From assembly GCA_034440615.1 (NCBI GenBank), contig JAOTOM010004791.1, positions 310,001 through 374,000 of the forward strand: a DNA stretch of 64,000 bases, read 5' to 3'. Below the pieces are notes generated by a model. The model was not told the DNA's origin. It searched no databases and worked only from the letters and a program-made list of their open reading frames with translations. The position numbers were made by a program, and so were the translations under genes. Each line of letters begins with the position of its first letter. The stretch's first letter is position 1. Positions 54,088 through 64,000 of the stretch are shown here, piece by piece. Source of the stretch: Ashinkailepas kermadecensis. Its lineage: Eukaryota > Arthropoda > Thecostraca > Neolepadidae.

Positions 54088-54486
54088 TTTATTTGAGAGA
54101 TATAGTTATCATGAGTGTACACCAAACTCGTTGATTATTTTGTGCCCACACTTTTGTTGGGTATATAATTTCGTCCTAGCTGATCACTCTAGATTCGCCT
54201 ATCACACAGGACTGGCACCTGGTGGCCGACGACGCGGCGGCCGCCGTTGGGCCCGGCAGCCATCAATTGTTCTCACTCGCTTATCCTGTGGTCTGTCGGA
54301 TTGCTTTATGTTCGTGAAGAGAGACGCCACCTTTGGACTTTCACTTCAACATTCATCACTTCACACGCTCTAGCTCACCAGTATTTAAAGTTTTCAGCGG
54401 AGCGACCTCAGGTCAGTGCCCCAGGACACTTGATCGCACCGAACCGTTGGATGGGGAGGTCGGCGGGACCCTCGCCTACCGTTCTC

Positions 54487-56135
54487 ACTCACACGACGGC
54501 CAGTCACATCACACAACGACAGGTCACATCACACGACGGCCGGTCACACATCACACAACGGCCGGTCACACATCACAGGACGGCCAGTCACACATCACAC
54601 GACGGCCGGTCACATCACAGGACGGCCAATCACACATCACACGACGGCCGGTCACATCACACGACGGCCGGTCACACATCACACAACGGCCGGTCACACA
54701 TCACACGACGGCCGGTCACACATCACACGACGACTGGTCACACATCACACAACGGCCGGTCACATCACAGGACGGCCGGTCACACATCACACAACGGCGG
54801 TCGGTCACACATCACAGGACGGCCGGTCACACATCACAGGACGGCCGGTCACATCAAACGATGGCCGGTCACATCACACGACGGCCGGTCACATCAAACG
54901 ATGGCCGTTCACACATCATACGACGGCCCGTCACACATCACACGACGGCCGGTCACATCACACGATGGCCGGTCACACATCATACAACGGCCGGTACACA
55001 TCACACGATGGCCGGTCACACATCATACGACGGCCGGTCACATCAAACGATGGCCGGTCACACATCACACGACGGCCGGTCACACATCACACGACGGCCG
55101 GTCACACATCACACGACGGCCGGCCACATCACACAACGGCCGATCACACATCACACGATGGCCGGTCACATCACACGACGGTCGGTAAAACATCACACGA
55201 CGGCCGGTCACACATCACAGGACGGCCGGTAGACATCACAGGACGGCCGGTCACACATCACACGACGGCCGGTCACACATCACACGATGGCCGGTCACAC
55301 ATCACACGACTGCCGGTCACATCACACGACGGCCGGTCACACATGACAGGACGGCCGGTCACATCAAACGATGGCCGGTCACATCACACAACGGCCGGTC
55401 ACATCAAACGATGGCCGTTCACACATCATAGGACGGCCCGTCACACATCACACGGCGGCCGGTCACATCACACGATGGCCGGTCACACATCATACGACGG
55501 CCGGTCACACATCACACGACGGCCGGTCACACATCACACGACGGCCGGTCACACATCACACGACGGCCGGTCACACATCACACGACGGCTGGTCACACAT
55601 CACACAACGGCCGGTCACATCACACAACGGCCGGTCGCATCACAGGACGGCCGGTCACACATCACACGACGGCCGGTCACACATCACACGACGGCCGGAA
55701 GTCACACATCACACGATGGCCGGTCACACATCACAAAGGACGGCCGGTCACATCACACGATGGCCGGTCACACATCACACGACGGCCGGTCACACATCAC
55801 ATGACGGCTGGTCACATCACACGACGGCCGGTCACATCACACGATGGCCGGTCACACATCACACGACGGCCGGTCACATCACACGATGGCCGGTCACATC
55901 ACACGACGGCCGGTCACACATCACACGACGGCCGGTCACACATCACACAACGGCCGGTCACACATCACACGACGGCCGGTCACACATCACACGACGGCCG
56001 GTCACACATCACACGACGGCCGGTCACACATCACACGACGGCCGGTCACACATCACACGACGGCCGGTCACACATCACACGACGGCCGGTCACATTTCAC
56101 AGGACGGCTGGTCACATATCACACAAAGGCCGGTC
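54487..56135 (+). repeat. 22-bp minisatellite array, about 78 units
   Basis: The unit is 22 bp (starts GGCCGGTCACACATCACACG, then AC); many units lack one AC and are 20 bp. The length is about 1.65 kb. Substitutions (GATGGCC, CAACGGCC, CAGGACGG) are shared by separate units, pointing to repeated block amplification. No unit contains a plus-strand stop in any frame, so very long histidine/threonine-rich frames run through it (313 and 359 codons). I regard these as by-products of the repeat. Confidence 0.98.
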
Positions 56136-57199
56136 ATGACAGAAATATCTGCGGCAGCGCTGCCTGCACCGAATCCGTTAGGCTGGCAATGCTCGTCGCA
56201 GTGGGGTTTTGCCACCGCAAGGGCTCTAATGTGTACCACTGGCCGCGAGGAGGGGATACCTCGGGTGAGCAGATGGATGTCCTCTGGCAGGGGAGAGGGA
56301 GGCGGAGGGACCGATGATGACGTCACCATGTGGCGACCATGGCTGGACAGCCTTACGTCACGGCGCAGAATCATCGCTGTCATTCTGTTTCGCGGTTTGT
56401 CGACAGAAGAAATCCTTGCCTCTTGTTGGATTTCTCGGATTCAAAATTGAAGTTTTGATCAGTTAACAAGGAAACAGCAAGATACTGTGATTTGTATGAT
56501 TTATCAATTTAAAAGCAAATGCGACCAATGCAACCGGGTAATAAGGAAATTGCAACACATCTGTTCTCCTACAATTAAAACAAAATTTACTGAAAACTTG
56601 AGGCTTGCTGACATACATGTGGTGACGTTGATCACGAGGCCTTGTCGTTCACAAGACAATCACAAAGTGTCGTTAATTAAGGTCGGCGTTCCGACTATGA
56701 GCCATTTCTGTAGATGGTACAACATTCATCTATGAGTTGCGCGCGTCATTTCGGAGTAGTATCGAAGTCACTAACCTATTCTATGACGAGAGTCCGGATA
56801 TGTCTATAGTTTATCTATGCAATGGAATTTATAGCGTAATTTGTAAGCAGTTCATTCACTATGCCCACGATGAGGAATCCTCTGCAAAACGTGGAAGAGG
56901 CTCTCCGTCAAGAGCGATATTGGCTGCCAGCAGCGGCACTGACAGACGATCAGAACCATCCCCCTCTCTCAAAAACTATGTCAAGATGTAACCAACTAAA
57001 TCTACCATGCTGTACGGAAAGAATCAATCTACAAATCTCCGCTGCTCTCGCCCATATCGAAAATCAATTTCTATGCTTTCAGTCAATACAGACCAGCTGG
57101 GTTTGTCATGAATCACGATAGGCTCACATAGGCACCGTCACAACAGGACATATATGATCGTTGCGACACAGTTTGTGGCGTACCGAAGGGGGTAAAGAT
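56136..57199. other. Unassigned; GC-rich start with CRE, then AT-rich
   Basis: 56140-56450 is GC-rich and contains a perfect CRE (TGACGTCA, 56318-56325); one plus frame continues from the minisatellite to 56450 and includes SRRRIIAVILFRGLSTEEIL, which resembles a helix-turn-helix start of some transposases but is too short to assign. 56460-57120 holds broken frames without motifs. Confidence 0.35.
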
Positions 57200-57900
57200 A
57201 CAATTGCTCCCCCTGCTGAGAGATTGTTTCGGGCCCCTAAAAATTGAGCTGTGAGCCACAGAAGGTCGCACCGGATGCCCTGAAAGTCACATTGGGGGCT
57301 ATAAAAGTCGTTCCGGGCCCATAAAAATCACGCTGCGGCTCCAAAACATTTCGCCGGACCGATGAAAATCACGCTGGGCCAACAAAAAGTAGTGCTGTGT
57401 ACACTAAAGATCGTGGTGGGGCCCCAAAAGGTCGGCCCAGGCACCTGAAAATCACACTGGGGGCCCCAAAATGCCACGTTGGAATCCCTGGAAATTACGC
57501 TAGACCCCCAAAAGGTCTGGACGGGGCCCCTAAAAATCACGCTGGGGCCTCCAAATGTGCTGTCGAGGTCCATGAAAATTATGCTGGAATCACATGATCC
57601 GACGAAAGCCCCTGAACACTGGGCCCCAAAATGTCTAACGGGCCCCCGAAAATCACGCAAATCACGCTAGGGCCCCAAAAAGGACGTAATGGGCCCCAAA
57701 AATCACAATGGGGCTCCAAAAGTTCAGGCCGGGCCCTGAAAATCACGTTGGGGTCCCAAAAGTCACCTGGATCCCTGCAAATCATGCTGGACTCCCAAAA
57801 GGTCGAGCCGGGATCTCTGAAAATCACGCTGGGCCCCAAAGTTCGCGCCGGGGCCCCAAAAGTCACATTTGGCCCCCGAAAATAAATACCGACCCTGGAA
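57200..57900 (+). repeat. GGGCCCC-type minisatellite C
   Basis: Degenerate units of about 25-32 bp built on GGGGCCCCAAAAATCACGCT, with a second type GGCCCCAAAAGGTC. The pattern resembles arrays A (27190) and B (31918), which also pair GGGCC with an A-rich or GACG segment. Frames through it are not genes. Confidence 0.85.
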
Positions 57901-58607
57901 GTCCCTGCGACCCTTGGGTTTGCGTCCCAAATAGCCTCCCAAGACTCGTCCGGCACCGAAATAGATAGCGTCCGAAAATTGTGTTGACGAAAAATGGTCC
58001 ATTTGATAAAAACAGTCGCCGAAAGCCGGATGTTTTTTCATGATGGTAGGATGGGCTCCCTTCAGATCGGTTTGCCCCCGCCTCTGACATAAATCCTGGG
58101 TACGATACTGAGCACTGAAACTAAAACACTAATATCACTGGTAATCTCCACAACATTACTCCTCCAAATTATGCTCTATTTTCGCATACTCCTGCCCAAT
58201 TTTTGGTCGGATTCTGACGTAATATGCCCACCAAGTATTGCATCCACGCCGGACCTGCCGTACAAGTCCCGGGAAGAAGCGGCGCCGCTGCAACTACATT
58301 GGAATCGATTAGCACGGCTTTCCTTGACAACCGGAGACGAGAGCTACTAATTGGATTCTTGATTAGTTAAGTGCGTAGAGTTCTGGGAGCGAGCTCTGTC
58401 TGATCCCAGGTAGAATTGTCAGGTGGACTATGCATATGAAACTTTGGCGCTAGTTTGAGACAGCACACTCTTGAGGTTCCCAAAGTCTACTAATGCTGTG
58501 CTCCCAAGTTGGCAGAAAAAAAAACGCTAGGCGTACCATATTGATAATGCAAAAGCTACCGTCTTTCCATCTGTTTGTTTCACCGTTGATAACTATGTAG
58601 TATTCAT
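57901..58607. other. Unassigned stretch
   Basis: Nothing recognised. Confidence 0.4.
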
Positions 58608-59063
58608 GTGCACGAATTAATTCATAAGTTTGACATGTTACCTTTCTCGGCATCACAGTTGAATTGGCTAACCTTACCCGCCGGGACGAAGTGCGTCTCA
58701 GCCATTTGTATTCTGAAAGTCACAAATTTCGGGATCCAGAAAACTGCATCAAACGCAAGGACACAGCATCCTTATTGGCATATATATGCAATGATTAAGC
58801 ATATGACATATATAAGCAATGGCTCACCAATGCAAATGTTTATGCAGTTTGGGAAACCAATGGAACCAGGGATCAAAACGTGCAAACTCCACCACTTCAA
58901 ACATAAAATGATCATAACACTGCCCAATCAGTTCGACATCGGGCACGTGCCAGCATGGACTGTGGCAATTATGAATTCACAAAGCAGCAATCACGCTACT
59001 ATTCAACATGCAAAGCATACACCAGTTCTCAACAAGCATGAAATCGAGCCGATGCCAGGTTAA
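58608..59063 (+). other. Unassigned 151-codon open frame
   Basis: A frame outside any tandem repeat begins MHELIHKFDMLPFSASQLNW. It has no signal peptide, membrane helix or domain I recognise, and its composition (H, N, M, Q-rich) is like translated AT/CA-rich DNA. Probably chance. Confidence 0.15.
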
Positions 59064-59200
59064 GGCTTGCTCTACTTATGCTCCGACAGTGGCAAACACT
59101 CTGCATTCAAAATGCCACAAGATGAACGAGTTATTTAAGCAAATCCCCATCCCTCCATGGAGGCTAATTCCCTTCCACGACAGCGACGCCTATTTCGTCG

Positions 59201-59253
59201 CATTCAAATCCCGTATACCAAACAGAACATTCAAATCCCGTATACCAAACAGC
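59201..59253 (+). repeat. 27-bp direct duplication
   Basis: CATTCAAATCCCGTATACCA plus five bases occurs at 59201 and 59228. Confidence 0.95.
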
Positions 59254-59289
59254 TTCATGCATACGTTTGCATCCGATCTCCTCTTCGCC

Positions 59290-59545
59290 ATCTCGCCCAG
59301 CATGTCTCGCAGCCGACGTCGTGTTGACAGAGAGTAAGAGCAGTACCAACACCCCAGCAGTCTCGCCCAGCATGTCTCACAACCGACGTCGTGTTGACAG
59401 AGAGTAAGAGCAGTACCAACACCCCAGCAGTCTCGCCCAGCATGTCTCGCAGCCGACGTCGTGTTGAAGAGAGATAGAGACCCCCCCTTGCCCAGCATGT
59501 CTCGCAGCCGACGTCGTGTTGACAGACGGTGGGAGCTGCCCGCAA
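59290..59545 (+). repeat. 70-bp tandem repeat, about 3.5 units
   Basis: The core CATGTCTCGCAGCCGACGTC starts at 59301, 59371, 59441 and 59496. The first spacings are exactly 70; the last is 55 because of a deletion. A C7 run lies at 59481-59487. Confidence 0.95.
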
Positions 59546-59880
59546 CAGTCCCGCTCAGCCGGCCAGTCGTCTGTCGCAGCGGCCCTGTTGCGCGACTCAA
59601 CAGTCCCGCTCAGCCGGCCAGTCGTCTGTCGCAGCGGCCCTGTTGCGCGACTCAACAGTCCCGCTCAGCCGGCCAGTCGTCTGTCGCAGCGGCCCTGTTG
59701 CGCGACTCAACAGTCCCGCTCAGCCGGCCAGTCGTCTGTCGCAGCGGCCCTGTTGCGCGACTCAACAGTCCCGCTCAGCCGGCCAGTCGTCTGTCGCAGC
59801 TGCCCTGTTGCGCGACTCAACAGTCCCGCTCAGCCGGCCAGTCACCCGGCGCAGCGACCCTGTTGCGCGACTCAACAGCG
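59546..59880 (+). repeat. 55-bp minisatellite, six units
   Basis: Units beginning CAGTCCCGCTCAGCCGGCCA start at 59546, 59601, 59656, 59711, 59766 and 59821 and are nearly identical. The period is not a multiple of three and all three plus frames stay open, giving 123-233-codon frames without coding meaning. Confidence 0.97.
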
Positions 59881-60067
59881 GTGCGGTGCAGCGGTTTTAA
59901 ACAAGCCGTCTGGCCGCCCGCAGGGTAATTCCTGTCTATTGATTCAGGTGGTCGTCCAGGACCCCGGCAGCGCGAAAAGAATCCATCGGCAGCTGTCCAC
60001 CCGGCCGTCGGCAGCGACCGTCGGCGCGCACCGGGCAGCCCCACGGCCGCCACGCCTCCAGACCCGG

Positions 60068-60125
60068 CCAGACAGACCAGACAGACCAGACAGACCAGAC
60101 AGACCAGACAGACCAGACAGACCAG
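60068..60125 (+). repeat. 9-bp repeat (GACAGACCA), about six units
   Basis: Perfect repeats; one frame reads Asp-Arg-Pro repeats. Confidence 0.97.
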
Positions 60126-60655
60126 CCGGGGCAGACGCACACTCCTCGCCCGCTGCTGCACGCCGTCTCGCACCTGTCGTAAAATGCAAACATGCACATA
60201 GCCTGAGAGGTGCATAAAACTTCGCAATTCTCTGGCATCTGCTCCGCGCAGATAAATTTCCCCGAGTGATCCCGGGAGCATTGCAATAGCTGGTAAGCTA
60301 GGATAATAGGTAGTAATTGCTAATTGATAGTTGGGCATAACTACCGGTATTTCGTACCAAAGCATGTCCACCGGTCAAATGTAAATTCACAATCAACCAG
60401 TTGGAATTTAATTACAGAATCAGCATTTCAGAATATCAAATGATCCGATTCGAGCTGTGCAACAATCAGCTTGATGAGATAAACGGTCACCTGAGTAATA
60501 GCCTCCGGCAGTTTCGTGAAACTACGGCACATGCCTGTGTTTAGAGGCTGATATCCCCAAGGGCATTATTTAATTTGTATCAAAATGTACATTCCGGTGT
60601 TCAGATTGAACTCAAGAATACATTGATTCCAAGGCAAAGGTACCTAACAACGTAG
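60126..60655. other. Unassigned spacer
   Basis: No gene was seen. Confidence 0.4.
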
Positions 60656-61055
60656 CTGGGCATTGCAAATGTACGTGTGGCGAATGTACGAATGGCAAAG
60701 GTGCGTAAGCTCAAATGTACTTCTGTGCAAATGCCCGTGTGTATAACAGTACGTGATACAAATGCCTGTGCACAAATGCACGTGTGCATAGCGGTACGTG
60801 AGTGCAAAACTACGTAGCGCAAAAGTACGTTAGCGCGCAAAGGTAAGTTAGCGTAAATATACCTAGACGCACGTGTACGTAAGCTCAGAAGTAAGTAATC
60901 GCAAATGGACGAAAGCGTATTCGCGCATACACGCACGTGTACGTCGGCGTAAATAGACGTAAGCATAATCACACAAACACAAAGCACGTCACACAAGCGC
61001 ATGTGCAGGTATGCAACAATGTACATATACAAGTATATAAGTGCAAATGTACACA
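60656..61055 (+). repeat. 16-bp minisatellite family, degenerate array, left part
   Basis: Units of the GCAAATGTACGTAAGC type, same orientation as 40750-41345 but more diverged. Confidence 0.85.
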
Positions 61056-61600
61056 TGCGTCATCATTAGGCCATAGCCCACAACTCAGAACACTGCACAA
61101 CCACAAGATTCACCACCTCCAATACCATACCGCGAAGGGCTCAAGACATCACACCGCTCACGCCCACAAGCACCACACGCACGGCGCGAAAACCAACACA
61201 ACCAACTCGGACCAATCACAGATTCAGATAAATACTCAGACGACGAATACAACAACGCAGACCACACCTCATCGACTACCCAGGCACCTACAAAACAAAG
61301 ACCACCTCCAAGAACAACAAACCAAACACCCGTGCCAAAACCTCACGACACTAAAACAACATCCGAACAACTCCTTCAACTACTCTCTCCCAACTCTGCC
61401 CATGACGTGCAATCTATTTATATATATACAAAAACAAAACAAAATAAAACAAAACAAAACACAAAAACAAAACAAACAAAACAAACAAACAAACACAAAC
61501 AAAAATCAAACAAAACCAAACAACACAAAAAAACAAAAAGAAACAAAGCAAAACAAACAAACAAAACAAAAGGCCAAAAGCAAAACAAAAGACCCATGTA
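61056..61600 (+). mobile_element. A-tailed retroposon-like insert splitting the 16-bp array
   Basis: About 380 bp of non-repeat sequence is followed by a (CAAAA)n-type tail (61430-61595), as in retroposons. One frame reads LGPITDSDKYSDDEYNNADH followed by a Ser/Thr/Pro-rich part, vaguely like a LINE ORF1 end, but this is weak. The string ACACATGCGTCA flanks both sides (61030-61041 and 61643-61654) and may be a target-site duplication or just array sequence. Confidence 0.45.
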
Positions 61601-62135
61601 TGATAGTGTATGATATATATGTATGTTCTTGCATTGTTAAACACACATGCGTCAATAACACAAACACACATGCGTCAATGTATGTGCGCGCAACCATACG
61701 TCAACACAAATGTAGGTGAACGCAAAAGTAGGTCAGCGAAAATGCACATACGTAAGCCAAATATTCGTCAGCGAGAATGTGAGCATCCGCAGACGTACGT
61801 AAGCACCAAAGGACGTCGGGACGAAAATACCTGAACATAAATGTGCATAAGCGCAAATGCACAGAATTACACATGTATTTATGTGCAAGCATATGTCAGT
61901 ATGAATATACCCATGCGCCAATGTTCGTAAGCCCAAAGGCACGCAACGACAAAAAAAAAGACATGAGCGTTAAAGTACACATGCGCAAATGTACGTAAGC
62001 GAAACACCATAAAAATATGTGCAAAGCGCATATATGCCTAAGAGAAAGTGTACGTGTACAGTTGTATGCACGGGAAAATATGCGAAAACAAATTTGCGTA
62101 AGCGCGGTTGTACGTATAACAAATGTAGGTAGCTG
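61601..62135 (+). repeat. 16-bp minisatellite family, degenerate array, right part
   Basis: A continuation of the array after the insert, with units such as GCGCAAATGTACGTAAGC visible at 61982-61999. Confidence 0.85.
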
Positions 62136-63060
62136 GTACCGGCATAAAAATTGGTGATTTCTAAAGACTACCAATGTTTTTAAAGTGTATGAGTTGGCTG
62201 CATTCGTACGTCACAGAGTAGCTAAAATGGCAGTACCATACCTGAAAGTAAAATCCATAGAAATAAAATACCACCACGTTTGCTCGTCACAATTGGATTG
62301 CAACAGCGACGGCACCATGCTAGGCAAAAGGAGGCAAATCAATGATGACATGTTTTTTATGTGGTGGTGGTGGGGGAGTGGTAGGGTGATAATCGTCCAA
62401 TTCAATTCAGGAAGAGGAAATGCAGTTAAAAAAACGGCATAAATATTAGAATATTAACAGAAATAAACTAACTTAGCCTAATTTCTACCTGGCCTAGAAA
62501 CTATACCACATAAGTTGTTTTGCAGAACTTATATTTATCGGTAGTGGACTAAATAAAACCCACACCTCTGGATGCCGTATTATGAAAACATGCATCTACA
62601 GATATTACAAATTTAAATGCCCAAAATAATCACAGCAAATTAATTAGTACCAATATAAACAGGAAAAATGAACACAAAACCATCCTGGCACGATCTTCGC
62701 TGGTGGTTTGTGTCTGGCATGGCACAGTAGCAGTTCTAAACACATTGTGCTGTGGACATTCTGGGGATATATTTAATTGCTATTCCTTTCCCTTTCAGCT
62801 ACTGGGGTGATTTAAATATATTGTGCTGTACACCAGCGCTGTTTTTCAATTCAGCAATAGAGGAAGTATTCAGTGCATCTTCTTGAAAATAACAGAATGG
62901 TAAAAAAAAGTTTAGCATCAATATGACGATATGGCGAGATAGAAATTTACCCGCGTTGGGTGTTGGCGTCTATCTACAAGTCGTAGAGGTTGAGTATTCA
63001 ACCGATGTATCGCGCCTATGAATACGTGTGAATTTCGGAATCCATAATCTATGTACCTGT
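62136..63060. other. Unassigned stretch
   Basis: AT-rich; nothing recognised. Confidence 0.4.
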
Positions 63061-63078
63061 ATCCATGCGTACCGATGC

Positions 63079-63126
63079 CTATATATATATATATATATAG
63101 ACATATATATAAAATATATATATATA

Positions 63127-63178
<52 letters not shown>

Positions 63179-63182
63179 ATAC

Positions 63183-63228
<46 letters not shown>
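63079..63228. repeat. (TA)n microsatellite
   Basis: About 150 bp of TA with few interruptions. Confidence 0.98.
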
Positions 63229-63230
<2 letters not shown>

Positions 63231-63619
63231 TAGATCAACTGAATATTCATATACCACCTTGTTTTCCGTAATGATATGCACCAGATATGACCGATTCGAA
63301 TGTATACACCTACTGCAGTTGCTGCTGCATAAAAACACGCACGCTGATTGCCTGGCGCTAACGATGTTGGCGAACGACTGAAGTGCTAACAAAGTGAACT
63401 GGGGTAACCCGATGAAAGTCTTGCTGCCATCCGGAGTAACTGAAGTAAAGTAATTGCGAGGCAACGAACCGAGTTGGCAAACAATAAGCATACCGTTCGA
63501 CAGAGCGCGTCTTCCTCTGAAATTCGACTGCAGCTTAGCCAGTCTCTTGGAACGGAAGCTAAAGGTGGAATTGATGCGCAGAATAATCAGGGAAATTTGG
63601 ATCATCAGTTGCATACTCG
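63229..63619. other. Unassigned; 128-codon minus-strand open frame
   Basis: A minus-strand frame (63228-63614, begins MQLMIQISLIILRINSTFSF) is open outside repeats, with a basic segment and a cysteine-rich end. No family was recognised; it could be an exon or chance. Confidence 0.2.
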
Positions 63620-64000
63620 CCTATGCACCTACGTACTTCTACCAGCACCATTAGTTGGTGTTAAGTTACATGCTCACCTATGCTACCTATACACCTTGAC
63701 CATCACTATTAGTTGGTGTTAAGTTGCATACTCACCTATGCTACCTACGTACTTCTACCAGCACCATTAGTTGGTGTTAAGTTGCATGCTCACCTATGCT
63801 ACCTACATACCTTGACCATCACTATTAGTTGGTGTTAAGTTGCATACTCACCTATGCTACCTACGTACTTCTACCAGCACCATTAGTTGGTGTTAAGTTG
63901 CATGCTCACCTATGCCCACTAACTTGATGCATACTCACCTATGCTACAGCACCATTAGTTGGTGTTAAGCTGCATGCTCACCTATGCTACCTACATAACT
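63610..64000 (+). repeat. 58-bp satellite with 116-bp higher-order unit
   Basis: TTAGTTGGTGTTAAGTT recurs at 63651, 63709, 63767, 63825 and 63883 (exactly 58 bp), then 63955 after a 14-bp insertion or partial unit. Monomers alternate between type A (ACGTACTTCTACCAGCACCA) and type B (ACATACCTTGACCATCACTA), making a 116-bp dimer. It runs off the right edge. Confidence 0.95.

Noticed and set aside
56318..56400. Helix-turn-helix transposase start (RRRIIAVILFRGLSTEEIL)
   Set aside because: The similarity is short and no continuation was found; only noted in the regional entry.
54247..56450. Very long histidine/threonine-rich open frames (313, 299, 279 and 359 codons)
   Set aside because: They lie in a 22-bp tandem array lacking stop codons, are open in all three plus frames, and show no flanking gene structure.
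59461..60371. Overlapping 116-233-codon frames on both strands
   Set aside because: They are produced by the 55-bp and 9-bp tandem repeats.
61414..61697. Phenylalanine/cysteine-rich minus frames as membrane proteins
   Set aside because: They are the complement of a (CAAAA)n tail.

Overview
This is eukaryotic nuclear DNA, almost certainly from an arthropod. The reasons are degenerate retroposons, tRNA-derived SINEs, long microsatellites, intron-like signals, scattered TTAGG-type runs (best at 48015-48033) and a transposon set (I-like and CR1-like LINEs, Penelope-like, MULE-like and a CRxH-type DNA transposase) typical of large repeat-rich arthropod genomes. A chelicerate or crustacean is possible, but the sequence does not let me choose. 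Nothing indicates a bacterium, an operon, an rRNA gene or a CRISPR array.

Layout. 0-17 kb: mostly unassigned AT-rich DNA with two copies of a CCHC zinc-knuckle exon-like block (1-171 and about 11336-11590), one SINE (about 2600-2755, minus), two CpG-rich blocks (2830-3720 and 13780-14190), a solo LINE 3' end (6670-7465) and several small tandem repeats. 17-21.8 kb: CR1-like LINE pieces (endonuclease, then an SGNH-esterase ORF1 piece) and a decayed DNA-transposase gene. 23.6-26.3 kb: an I-like LINE on the plus strand in which the ORF1 stop and ORF2 start overlap as TAATG, with the catalytic part of the reverse transcriptase deleted. 27.7-31.9 kb: a related LINE on the minus strand that keeps its endonuclease remnant, reverse transcriptase with FADD box, RNase H region and 3'UTR; the 6.7-7.5 kb copy is the same family. 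It is flanked by two GGGCC-rich minisatellites. 32.5-40 kb: quiet AT-rich DNA with a Penelope-like GIY-YIG remnant and a CR1-like reverse-transcriptase remnant, both minus strand.

40-52 kb: a SINE with a 15-bp target-site duplication (39999-40159), possible small exons, a foldback element built from a 16-bp minisatellite with terminal inverted repeats (40709-41388), a tRNA-like SINE head, and the best candidate cellular gene: a two-exon reading frame on the minus strand (43064-43663) joined in phase by a 66-bp GT-AG intron. A MULE-like transposase fragment lies at 51153-51551 and a large inverted repeat at 52128-52420. 53-64 kb: a minisatellite-dominated region: 20-bp and 10-bp repeats, a 1.65-kb array of a 22-bp unit with no stop codon in three frames, a third GGGCCCC-type array, nested 70-, 55- and 9-bp repeats, a second large 16-bp array split by an A-tailed retroposon, long (TA)n, and a 58-bp satellite in a 116-bp alternating higher-order pattern running off the right edge.

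No functional pathway can be reconstructed. Nearly everything recognisable is mobile or repetitive and inactivated. The recurrent themes are tandem repeats associated with mobile elements and many short, nearly perfect hairpins.
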